Origin: Natronohydrobacter sp.
GTDB lineage: Bacteria > Pseudomonadota > Alphaproteobacteria > Rhodobacterales > Rhodobacteraceae
Assembly (NCBI GenBank): GCA_007117255.1
Contig: SKGU01000236.1
Span: 1 to 5,201 of the forward strand
Direction of reading: 5' to 3'
DNA: 5,201 nt
In this document: one piece after another, positions 1 through 5,201 of the stretch
Numbering within the stretch: position 1 is the stretch's first letter
Layout of the letters: the number at the start of each line of letters is the position of its first letter
The notes under the pieces: model-generated
What the model was told of the DNA's origin: nothing
The model's database searches: none
Seen by the model: only the letters and a program-made list of their open reading frames with translations
Translations under genes and position numbers: made by a program

Positions 1-387
1 CTGATCTACTGGCGCTACGGCGATTATGTGGGCATCGGGCCGGGCGCACATGGCCGCCTGACATTGGGAAACACCCGCATCGCAACGCAAACTCCACTCA
101 TGCCGCAAACATGGCTCGATCAGGTGTCCCAGCTTGGCCATGGTGAACTCAAGCGCGAAACGATCCCCACAGAAGAACAGGCCCTTGAATACCTCATGAT
201 GAGCTTGCGCTTACGCGAGGGCACAGATATTGTACGATATCAGATGCTTGCGGGCGAAGCCCTATCCGACATGCGCATTGACGATCTGGAGGATCAAGGC
301 TTTCTGACGCGCAACGACACCCGTATCGCCGCAACGGATACAGGCCGTCCTGTCCTGAATGCCCTGATCCGCGCGGTTATGCTCTGA
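1..387 (+). CDS. hemW: HemW, heme chaperone / radical SAM coproporphyrinogen III oxidase-like protein, C-terminal part (5' truncated by window edge)
   Basis: The reading frame is open from base 1 and ends at TGA 385-387, giving 128 residues. The gene starts upstream of the window, and the GTG at 28 is an internal valine, not a start. HemW-family proteins are radical SAM proteins related to oxygen-independent coproporphyrinogen oxidase (HemN); characterised HemW binds heme and delivers it to target proteins. The visible signature is the block YWRYGDYVGIGPGAHGR (about residues 3-19 of the fragment), typical of the HemW core just after the radical SAM barrel. It is followed by a helical C-terminal domain with EYLMMSLRLREG (about residues 63-74). 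The CxxxCxxC cluster-binding motif would lie in the missing N-terminal two thirds (family length is roughly 380-390 aa), so catalytic competence cannot be judged. The gene converges on parB and its last 11 bp overlap the parB 3' end. Family assignment is firm; HemW rather than true HemN is inferred from the GIGPGAHGR form and the genomic context. Confidence 0.9.
   Translation: MIYWRYGDYVGIGPGAHGRLTLGNTRIATQTPLMPQTWLDQVSQLGHGELKRETIPTEEQALEYLMMSLRLREGTDIVRYQMLAGEALSDMRIDDLEDQGFLTRNDTRIAATDTGRPVLNALIRAVML
377..387. other. Convergent 3' overlap of hemW and parB
   Basis: The last 11 bp of hemW (+) are also the last 11 bp of parB (-). No intergenic space exists for a classical terminator. The nearby inverted repeat ACAGG-CCGT-CCTGT (340-353) is only a 5-bp stem with no T-run, so transcripts from both sides probably run some way into the opposite gene. 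Confidence 0.85.
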
Positions 388-1255
388 CAGGGTTGCCCAA
401 GATCGAACATAGCTTATCCAGATCTTCCATCGACCGATAATCAATCGTGATCCGGCCTTTGCCGCCGCCATCGTAATCTATGCTAATCTTCATACCCAAA
501 GCCGCCGACAGATCATTTTCCAGCGCCTTCGTATCCGCGTCCTTCTCATGAACCCTTGATTTTACTTGCTTTTTCTTCGCAGGAATCGTCTTTGTCAGCG
601 TCTCTGTCTGACGCACTGACAACCCCTCAAGCACAACCTTGCGCGCCAGCATCGCGGGATCATCTGCGGTGATCAGCGCGCGCGCATGACCCGCACTCAA
701 CTTTCCCTCGCGCAGCAGCCCCTGGACCTCATCTGGCAAGCTCAGCAAGCGCATCAGGTTTGCAATATGAGACCGGCTTTTGCCCATCGCATCCGACAGT
801 TTTTCCTGCGTGTGCCCAAACCGCTCGATCAGCGCACGGTAGCCCATCGCCTCTTCAATCGGATTCAGATCGGCGCGCTGGATATTCTCGATAATACCGA
901 TTTCCAGCACTTCAGTATCGGTGAATTCGCGCACAATGACAGGCACATCATGCAGTTGCGCCCGCTGCGCGGCCCGCCAGCGGCGCTCCCCGGCGACAAT
1001 TTCGAAAACATCACCCTTGGGCCGAACGATCAAAGGCTGAATGACGCCTTTTTCTCCAATCGAAACAGCCAGTTCCGCGAGTGCAGTCTCATCAAAATGC
1101 CGCCTTGGCTGATCAGGGTTCGGGACCAGTTTTTCAATCGGCAATCGCTGTTCACGGCTGCGCGTATCCTGCCCGGTTTCTGCTGCTGTTGAAACTTCGG
1201 CCATCAGCGCTGACAAACCGCGCCCCAGCCCCCTGCGCTCCGATTTCCGATCCAT
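377..1255 (-). CDS. parB: Chromosome partitioning protein ParB (parS-binding CTPase clamp)
   Basis: This 292-aa protein is of normal length for chromosomal ParB. It binds parS, uses CTP to close as a sliding clamp around DNA, and stimulates ParA ATPase to move sister origins apart. In order: an N-terminal ParA-contacting motif LGRGLSALM (residues 10-18); the ParB/Srx CTP-binding domain beginning near LPIEKLVPNPDQPRRHF (38-54), with GERRWRAA (89-96) and ENIQRADLNPIEEA (123-136); a central helix-turn-helix region that reads parS (about 148-170, HTQEKLSDAMGKSRSHIANL); a variable lysine-rich linker; and a C-terminal dimerisation domain (about 240-292). The start is ATG 1253-1255, whose A is also the last base of the parA stop (TAATG), with a GAAGGGG Shine-Dalgarno 10 nt upstream inside parA. 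The stop TAA (377-379) lies within the convergent hemW gene. All key motifs look intact. Two perfect parS sites lie upstream in the same operon, so control of its own expression by ParB spreading is plausible but not shown. Confidence 0.97.
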   Translation of the reverse strand: MDRKSERRGLGRGLSALMAEVSTAAETGQDTRSREQRLPIEKLVPNPDQPRRHFDETALAELAVSIGEKGVIQPLIVRPKGDVFEIVAGERRWRAAQRAQLHDVPVIVREFTDTEVLEIGIIENIQRADLNPIEEAMGYRALIERFGHTQEKLSDAMGKSRSHIANLMRLLSLPDEVQGLLREGKLSAGHARALITADDPAMLARKVVLEGLSVRQTETLTKTIPAKKKQVKSRVHEKDADTKALENDLSAALGMKISIDYDGGGKGRITIDYRSMEDLDKLCSILGNPVRA

Positions 1256-2070
1256 TACGAAACCGCCCCTTCGCTTTGTACTTTTTTATGCTTGCGGAGC
1301 ACTTCCGCCGCCAGATCACGATACGCCACAGCCCCCTTCGACTGCGAGTCATAGGTCAACACAGGAACCGCAAAGGACGGCGCCTCACTCAAACGCACAT
1401 TTCGGGGAATCATTGTCTGAAACACCATATCCCCAAGATTACCACGCGCGTCTGCTTCAACCTGCTGTGCCAAATTGTTGCGACGATCATACATGGTCAG
1501 CAAAATGCCCTCAATACGCAGCGCTGGGTTGGCGGTTTCGCGCAATTCGCGCACAGTCAACATGAGCTGTGACAACCCTTCCAGCGCGAAAAACTCGGCT
1601 TGCAGCGGGACAAGAACTGACTGCGCGGCGACCATCGCATTCAAGGTCAACAAGTTCAGCGATGGCGGACAGTCAATCAGTATGTAATCAAACCCGGCTT
1701 CCATAATATCGCTCTGGCGCAAAGCATCCTGCAAAAGATAGCTGCGACGCGCTCGCGTCATCAATTCAATGTCGGCAGATGAAAGATCCGTTGTTGCAGG
1801 AACAATCGACAAATTCTCATGTTCAGTTTGCGCGATGATGCTTGACGCCGGAACTTCCCCGAACAAAAGATCATAAGTCGTGTATTTCCGCGCGCCCATT
1901 TGAAGCCCCAGCCCGGTCGAGGCATTGCCCTGCGGGTCAAGATCAATCAGCAGCGTCCTTTGTCCAGCCTCTGCCAATGCTGCGGACAGGTTAATTGCAG
2001 TTGTAGTTTTTCCCACCCCGCCCTTCTGGTTCGCAATCGCAATGATACGGGTCTTACGTCTTTCAACCAC
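1255..2070 (-). CDS. parA: Chromosome partitioning ATPase ParA (Soj/MinD family, no N-terminal DNA-binding domain)
   Basis: This 271-aa protein is a short chromosomal-type ParA. The Walker fold begins almost at once, so it lacks the N-terminal helix-turn-helix of the type Ia plasmid ParA proteins. ATP-bound ParA dimers coat the nucleoid, and ParB-parS complexes trigger hydrolysis and follow the retreating ParA, which segregates origins. Visible motifs are the deviant Walker A KGGVGKTT (residues 16-23, with signature lysine K16), the A' motif DLDPQGN (43-49), and Walker B ILIDCPPS (130-137, D133). The start is GTG (2068-2070): an in-frame TAG lies two codons upstream, and a GAAGGA Shine-Dalgarno sits 8 nt before the GTG. 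The first 8 bp overlap the rsmG 3' end, and the stop shares one base with the parB start, so coupled translation with both neighbours is likely. ParA-superfamily members such as MinD or plasmid ParA are alternatives, but direct linkage to parB and parS makes chromosomal ParA secure. Confidence 0.97.
   Translation of the reverse strand: MVERRKTRIIAIANQKGGVGKTTTAINLSAALAEAGQRTLLIDLDPQGNASTGLGLQMGARKYTTYDLLFGEVPASSIIAQTEHENLSIVPATTDLSSADIELMTRARRSYLLQDALRQSDIMEAGFDYILIDCPPSLNLLTLNAMVAAQSVLVPLQAEFFALEGLSQLMLTVRELRETANPALRIEGILLTMYDRRNNLAQQVEADARGNLGDMVFQTMIPRNVRLSEAPSFAVPVLTYDSQSKGAVAYRDLAAEVLRKHKKVQSEGAVS
1266..1272 (-). promoter_or_regulatory. Ribosome binding site for parB (GAAGGGG)
   Basis: This purine-rich GAAGGGG on the minus strand lies within the last codons of parA, 10 nt before ATG 1255. 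It supports the ATG that overlaps the parA stop by one base. Confidence 0.65.
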
Positions 2071-2680
2071 GGGCTATGTCCTTCAAGATTAGCAATCGTG
2101 CCAAAGGGTCGGTTTGGCTCTCGATTTCTGTAACGTCAAACTGCCACTCTGCTCTCGCGGTCGCAAGCTCTTCAGCGTAGGATTTTCCTTTCGGTAGCAA
2201 CGCAACACCACCAGGCCGCAAATGGCGATCCACCAGCCCCAGCAAAATGGTCAATGGTGCCAAAGCTCTCGCAGAAACAATGTCAGCCATTTGCGGCTGG
2301 ACAGTTTCGATCCTGTTCGCGCAAACTGTGACATTCAGTTCCAGTTCTCTTGCGGCCGTAATCAGAAACGCGGATTTGCGCTTGTCACTTTCAATAAGTG
2401 TAAACTGGCAGTGCGGTCTGTTCTCTTGCGCCAAAATCGCGCAGACAAGTCCGGGCAATCCACCGCCTGACCCCAGATCGACCCAATGCAGCGCCGGCTC
2501 TGGCGCATGGTCAAAAAGCTGGGCGGAATCAATAATGTGTCTCTGCCACATATCCTTAATTGTTGAGGGCGCAACCAGATTGATCCGCGCATTCCAATGC
2601 GCCAGAAGCTCTGCAAATGCCCGCAGCTTACTCAATGTTTCACGTGAAACATTCAGATCCTGTGCTTGCGATATCAACAT
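2063..2680 (-). CDS. rsmG: 16S rRNA (guanine527-N7)-methyltransferase RsmG (GidB)
   Basis: This 205-aa protein has the usual length of RsmG, a cytosolic SAM-dependent enzyme that makes m7G527 in the 530 loop of 16S rRNA. Loss of it in other bacteria gives low-level streptomycin resistance. Visible family features are the N-terminal helical part with WNARINLVAPST (residues 29-40), RHIIDSAQL (47-55), the glycine-rich SAM-binding motif I DLGSGGGLPG (68-77), LIESDKRKSAFL (95-106) ending the next strand, SARALAPL (136-143), and the late LLPKGK motif (161-166). The start is ATG 2678-2680, overlapping the mnmG stop by 7 bp. There is no strong Shine-Dalgarno in front of it, so translation by reinitiation from mnmG is likely. 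Residues 10-16 (NVSRETL) are encoded by the parS site at 2636-2651, so the protein sequence here is constrained by the centromere site. The 3' end overlaps parA by 8 bp and carries the parA ribosome binding site. Confidence 0.96.
   Translation of the reverse strand: MLISQAQDLNVSRETLSKLRAFAELLAHWNARINLVAPSTIKDMWQRHIIDSAQLFDHAPEPALHWVDLGSGGGLPGLVCAILAQENRPHCQFTLIESDKRKSAFLITAARELELNVTVCANRIETVQPQMADIVSARALAPLTILLGLVDRHLRPGGVALLPKGKSYAEELATARAEWQFDVTEIESQTDPLARLLILKDIARG
2079..2084 (-). promoter_or_regulatory. Ribosome binding site for parA (GAAGGA)
   Basis: GAAGGA on the minus strand lies inside the rsmG 3' coding end, 8 nt before GTG 2070. It supports this GTG as the parA start together with the in-frame TAG just upstream (2074-2076), which rules out any longer form. 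Confidence 0.75.
2636..2651. promoter_or_regulatory. parS: parS centromere site inside the 5' end of rsmG (ParB binding site)
   Basis: A second perfect TGTTTCACGTGAAACA sits 30 bp into rsmG. Here the symmetry extends two more bases on each side, making a 20-bp perfect palindrome from 2634 to 2653. Read in the rsmG frame the palindrome encodes NVSRETL (residues 10-16). It lies 566 bp upstream of the parA start and about 1.9 kb from the other parS. Two exact 16-bp matches in 5 kb beside parAB cannot reasonably be chance. ParB occupancy is inferred from the family. Confidence 0.96.
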
Positions 2681-4548
2681 GATGATGCACGCTTCGACGA
2701 CCCCTGAAGCCGAGACAACAGCAAAACCAAAGCCGCAGGAGTCATGCCGTCAATCTTCGCCGCCTGGGCAATGCTCTCCGGCCGAAGCCGATCCAGCTTG
2801 CCAGCAAGCTCATGTGACAAGCCGCTAATCGCAGTAAAATCAAATCCGTCGGGAAAGCGCTTGTTCTCATCTTCCTGCAAGCGTTTGATCTGCGCATCTT
2901 GCCGCTCAAGATAAGAATGATAAACCATCTCACGCATGATCTGCTGCTTGCTTTCTTGGTCAATCTCCGCAACGCCCGGTGCCAACACCGCTAAAGCGTC
3001 GAAGTCAAAACCCGGAAGCCCTAACAACGTCAGAGCGTCGCGCCGAACACCGTCTTCGCTGACCTTATGTCCGGCCGCAACAAGTTGCTTCGGTGTAAAA
3101 GCAACAGACCGCAATGTAGCACGCGCTACTTCCAGTCGCGCTGACTTGTCCTCAAAAGCCGTTTGTCGTGACGCGCCCACGCAGCCAAGCGCGATGCCCT
3201 GAGGAGTCAAGCGCTGGTCAGCATTGTCTGCGCGCAATGAAAGCCGATACTCCGCACGCGACGTGAACATCCGATAGGGTTCTGCAACACCACGCGAAAT
3301 CAGATCATCAATCATTACGCCGGTATAGGATGTCGCTCTGCTGAAGCTAATCGGATCGCGCTCCATCGCATAAAGTGCCGCGTTAAGCCCCGCAACGACT
3401 CCCTGTGCCCCAGCTTCTTCATAGCCCGTCGTCCCGTTGATCTGCCCGGCGAGATAAAAGCCAACGGATTGCTTGAGACTAAGCGTCGAGCTCAACGCTC
3501 TAGGGTCGATGTAGTCGTATTCAATCGCATAACCAGGCTGAAGGATCCGAACATTTTCAAGCCCTCGAATGGTCCTGACATAGGCTTCCTGCACGTCTGC
3601 GGGCAATGATGTCGAGATTCCATTGGGGTACACTGTGTCATCATCAAGACCTTCTGGTTCAAGAAAGACCTGGTGAGAGTCTTTATCAGCAAAGCGCGTG
3701 ATCTTGTCTTCGATCGAAGGGCAATACCGCGGCCCCACCCCTTCGATCTGACCACCATACATGGCCGATCGGTCAAGGTTGTTGCGAACAATATCATGCG
3801 TTTGCAGGTTTGTATGCGTGATGGCGCATGCGATTTGCGGCGCGATGGTGTAGCTTGTCTGGAACGACAAATACTCTGGAAGTTCATCGCCGGGTTGCGG
3901 TTCCAGAATGTCCCAGGCAACAGTCTTGCCATCCAGACGTGGCGGTGTACCTGTTTTGAGCCGGCCCATTGGCAAGCCCATGTCGCGTAACTGATTTGCA
4001 AGTACGCTTGACGCTTTATCGCCCATCCGGCCAGCAGGGTAGCTGACATCACCAATAAATACCTTGCCGCCCAGAAATGTACCTGTGGTCAAAACTACGG
4101 ATCGGGCATAAACTTCGGTATCGCCGTTCACCTGAACGCCAACAACTGTATCCGACTGCAACAGCAGCGCTGTCACTTCTGCCTCGATGACATCAAGTGA
4201 AGGCGTGGCCAGAACTTCGCTTTGAACAAAATGTTGGAACCGTTTTCTGTCAGCCTGTACACGGGGGCCCTGAACTGCCGGTCCTTTAGATCTGTTCAGC
4301 AGTCGGTACTGAATCGCGGCATAGTCACCAGCTCGCGCCATCAACCCGTCTAAAGCATCAATTTCGCGGACCAGATGTCCTTTGCCCAATCCACCAATCG
4401 CAGGGTTGCAGGACATGACACCAAGGTCGCTTTTACGAAACGTAATCAGGGCTGTACGCGCACCAAGACGGGCAGAGGCAAGCGCGGCTTCTACCCCGGC
4501 GTGACCGCCGCCAATGATAATGACGTCGTAATGTTTCACGTGAAACAC
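2674..4548 (-). CDS. mnmG: tRNA uridine-5-carboxymethylaminomethyl modification enzyme MnmG (GidA), FAD-binding subunit
   Basis: This 624-aa protein is a full-length MnmG. With MnmE it installs the (carboxymethyl)aminomethyl group at C5 of wobble uridine 34 in tRNAs reading NNA/NNG codons, using FAD, methylene-tetrahydrofolate and glycine or ammonium. Counting from GTG 4548, visible features are the FAD-binding GGGHAG (13-18), SCNPAIGGLGKGHLVREID (46-64) with the conserved cysteine C47, KGPAVQGPR (88-96), GTFLGGK (156-162), KTGTPPR (198-204), and RYCPSIEDK (274-282) with the second conserved cysteine C276. The C-terminal helical domain that contacts MnmE and tRNA includes GLSHELAGKL and DGMTPAAL near the end. 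The start is ambiguous. GTG 4546-4548 lies 2 bp after the mnmE stop, but the AGGAG at 4548-4552 overlaps it and is better spaced (8 nt) for a second in-frame GTG at 4537-4539, which would give a 621-aa protein beginning MKHYDVIIIGGG. A parS site covers both candidates. The stop overlaps the rsmG start by 7 bp. Confidence 0.96.
   Translation of the reverse strand: MFHVKHYDVIIIGGGHAGVEAALASARLGARTALITFRKSDLGVMSCNPAIGGLGKGHLVREIDALDGLMARAGDYAAIQYRLLNRSKGPAVQGPRVQADRKRFQHFVQSEVLATPSLDVIEAEVTALLLQSDTVVGVQVNGDTEVYARSVVLTTGTFLGGKVFIGDVSYPAGRMGDKASSVLANQLRDMGLPMGRLKTGTPPRLDGKTVAWDILEPQPGDELPEYLSFQTSYTIAPQIACAITHTNLQTHDIVRNNLDRSAMYGGQIEGVGPRYCPSIEDKITRFADKDSHQVFLEPEGLDDDTVYPNGISTSLPADVQEAYVRTIRGLENVRILQPGYAIEYDYIDPRALSSTLSLKQSVGFYLAGQINGTTGYEEAGAQGVVAGLNAALYAMERDPISFSRATSYTGVMIDDLISRGVAEPYRMFTSRAEYRLSLRADNADQRLTPQGIALGCVGASRQTAFEDKSARLEVARATLRSVAFTPKQLVAAGHKVSEDGVRRDALTLLGLPGFDFDALAVLAPGVAEIDQESKQQIMREMVYHSYLERQDAQIKRLQEDENKRFPDGFDFTAISGLSHELAGKLDRLRPESIAQAAKIDGMTPAALVLLLSRLQGSSKRASSC
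4532..4547. promoter_or_regulatory. parS: parS centromere site over the mnmG start (ParB binding site)
   Basis: The 16 bases TGTTTCACGTGAAACA form a perfect inverted repeat that matches the canonical chromosomal parS consensus at every position. ParB, encoded downstream in the same operon, would bind here through its helix-turn-helix region and load as a CTP clamp. The site spans bases 2-16 of the mnmG frame from GTG 4548 (codons for FHVKH) and contains the alternative GTG 4537-4539. In the transcript the same palindrome could fold as a 6-bp stem with an ACGT loop across the start region. Sequence identity is direct observation; function rests on knowledge of the ParB/parS family. Confidence 0.96.
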
Positions 4549-4552
4549 TCCT
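4548..4552 (-). promoter_or_regulatory. Shine-Dalgarno AGGAG that bears on the mnmG start
   Basis: On the minus strand AGGAG spans the last two bases of the mnmE stop, the 2-bp gap and the first base of GTG 4548. It cannot serve that GTG because they overlap, but it is spaced 8 nt from the in-frame GTG at 4537-4539. This favours the shorter MnmG. Reinitiation at GTG 4548 directly after mnmE termination remains possible. Confidence 0.6.
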
Positions 4553-5201
4553 ACTTGCCGATACAGAATGACGCGAAAATATCGCCCAGCAAATCCTCGA
4601 CATCAACTTTGCCTATCAGCGAATCAAGGGCTGTCATGGCCTGCCGGATATCTGCTGCTACAAGTTCAGAGATATACGCTTCTGAGCGCAGGTTTTCAAT
4701 CGCAACTGAAAGCGCAGATTCCGCTTGCAGCATAGCGGCGCGATGCCGCCGACGGACAGTTACACCGTCATTAACAACGCGTTTTGACAGCTCGCTCTGG
4801 ATATCTTTCAATAACCTATCAAGCCCCTGACCCGTCACGCCTGACACGGCCCCAGTCATATCAGGGCGCAGATCGCCTTTGCCCTTAACGACAATATCAC
4901 CCAGCCTTGGTGCTATGGGTGGTGTAGTATCCTCAAGATCACACAATATGATGCGGATATCAGCTTCTTCTGCACGCTTCTGACCACGAGCAATGCCGAT
5001 AGCTTCTACCTTGTCATCTGACTCGCGCAGCCCCGCAGTGTCCAGAAGCGTCACGGCAAAACCGCCGATATCCATGCGCAACTCGATCACATCGCGCGTT
5101 GTGCCTGCGATGTCGGACGTAATTGCGGCCTCGCGCCCTGCCAACGCATTCAGGAGTGTTGATTTCCCGGCATTGACGGAGCCCACAAGTGCAATCTCAA
5201 A
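4551..5201 (-). CDS. mnmE: tRNA modification GTPase MnmE (TrmE), C-terminal half (5' truncated by window edge)
   Basis: The frame is open to the right edge and ends at TAG 4551-4553, giving 216 residues. The real start lies beyond 5201, and the GTG at 5184-5186 is an internal valine. MnmE is the K+-dependent GTPase partner of MnmG in wobble uridine (U34) modification. The fragment begins just before the inserted G domain, so the folate-binding N-terminal domain and the first part of the helical domain, roughly half of a protein usually 430-450 aa long, are outside. Visible motifs, in fragment numbering, are the G1 P-loop GSVNAGKST (7-15) with the asparagine that coordinates K+ in MnmE, G2 IAGTTRDVIE (31-40), G3 DTAGLR (54-59), a degenerate G4 KGKGDL (107-112) where NKxD is usual, and SGVTGQGL as the probable G5 region. 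The C-terminal FCIGK carries the invariant cysteine of the CxGK motif. The stop is 2 bp upstream of the first mnmG start candidate, as expected for a coupled mnmE-mnmG pair. Confidence 0.95.
   Translation of the reverse strand, partial: FEIALVGSVNAGKSTLLNALAGREAAITSDIAGTTRDVIELRMDIGGFAVTLLDTAGLRESDDKVEAIGIARGQKRAEEADIRIILCDLEDTTPPIAPRLGDIVVKGKGDLRPDMTGAVSGVTGQGLDRLLKDIQSELSKRVVNDGVTVRRRHRAAMLQAESALSVAIENLRSEAYISELVAADIRQAMTALDSLIGKVDVEDLLGDIFASFCIGK

Noticed and set aside
340..353. Inverted repeat ACAGG-CCGT-CCTGT as a terminator
   Set aside because: The stem is only 5 bp, no T-run follows on either strand, and it lies within hemW coding sequence.
414..422. TTATCCAGA, one mismatch from a DnaA box
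   Set aside because: It is a single isolated near-match within the parB coding end, with no cluster or AT-rich element nearby. It is not evidence for an origin in this window.
686..1192. Long plus-strand reading frame (168 codons) opposite parB
   Set aside because: It lies wholly antisense to parB, whose motifs are complete, and its translation resembles no family I recognise. It is a shadow frame.
1081..1572. Plus-strand reading frame (163 codons) across the parA-parB junction
   Set aside because: It is antisense to two intact genes and has no recognisable motif, so it is best explained as a shadow.
2247..2828. Plus-strand reading frame (193 codons) opposite rsmG and the mnmG end
   Set aside because: It is antisense to intact genes. 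The NVSRET found in it arises only because the parS palindrome reads alike on both strands.
3492..4055. Minus-strand reading frame (187 codons) inside mnmG
   Set aside because: It is a different frame within a well-supported gene, and the translation shows no domain-like pattern.
1..5201. A novel or undescribed system, mobile element, CRISPR array or RNA gene
   Set aside because: All bases except a 2-bp gap are accounted for by six well-known core genes. I saw no direct repeats, transposase motifs, tRNA-like folds or atypical insert.

Overview
The window is a conserved piece of bacterial core chromosome, read almost entirely on the minus strand. Gene content and order, the protein motifs, and two perfect copies of the chromosomal centromere site parS together point to an alphaproteobacterium. 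The MnmE-MnmG-RsmG-ParA-ParB order facing a convergent HemW, and the protein flavour, suggest Rhodobacterales (Roseobacter/Rhodobacter group). That lineage call is inference from memory of the families, not from a search. GC looks moderate by eye and was not computed. Loci of this type usually lie close to the replication origin.

Layout from left to right. Positions 1-387 (+) hold the C-terminal third of hemW, a heme chaperone-like radical SAM protein whose start lies outside the window. It converges on, and overlaps by 11 bp, the 3' end of parB (377-1255, -). Continuing upstream along the minus strand come parA (1255-2070), rsmG (2063-2680), mnmG (2674-4548) and the C-terminal half of mnmE (4551-5201, running off the right edge). 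Every junction within the minus-strand series is an overlap or a 2-bp gap, so the five genes look like one operon transcribed right to left, with translational coupling likely. There is no intergenic stretch long enough to hold another gene.

The genes fall into two functional groups. MnmE and MnmG together modify the wobble uridine (U34) of certain tRNAs, and RsmG methylates 16S rRNA, so these three serve translation. ParA and ParB, with parS, segregate the replicated origin. The groups are physically interlocked: one parS lies over the start of mnmG (4532-4547) and the other inside the first codons of rsmG (2636-2651). ParB therefore loads within the operon that encodes it.

I found no mobile element, CRISPR array, RNA gene, rho-independent terminator or novel gene system. 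The points worth a second look are the two embedded parS sites, the choice of mnmG start codon they create, the gene overlaps, and a degenerate G4 motif in MnmE.
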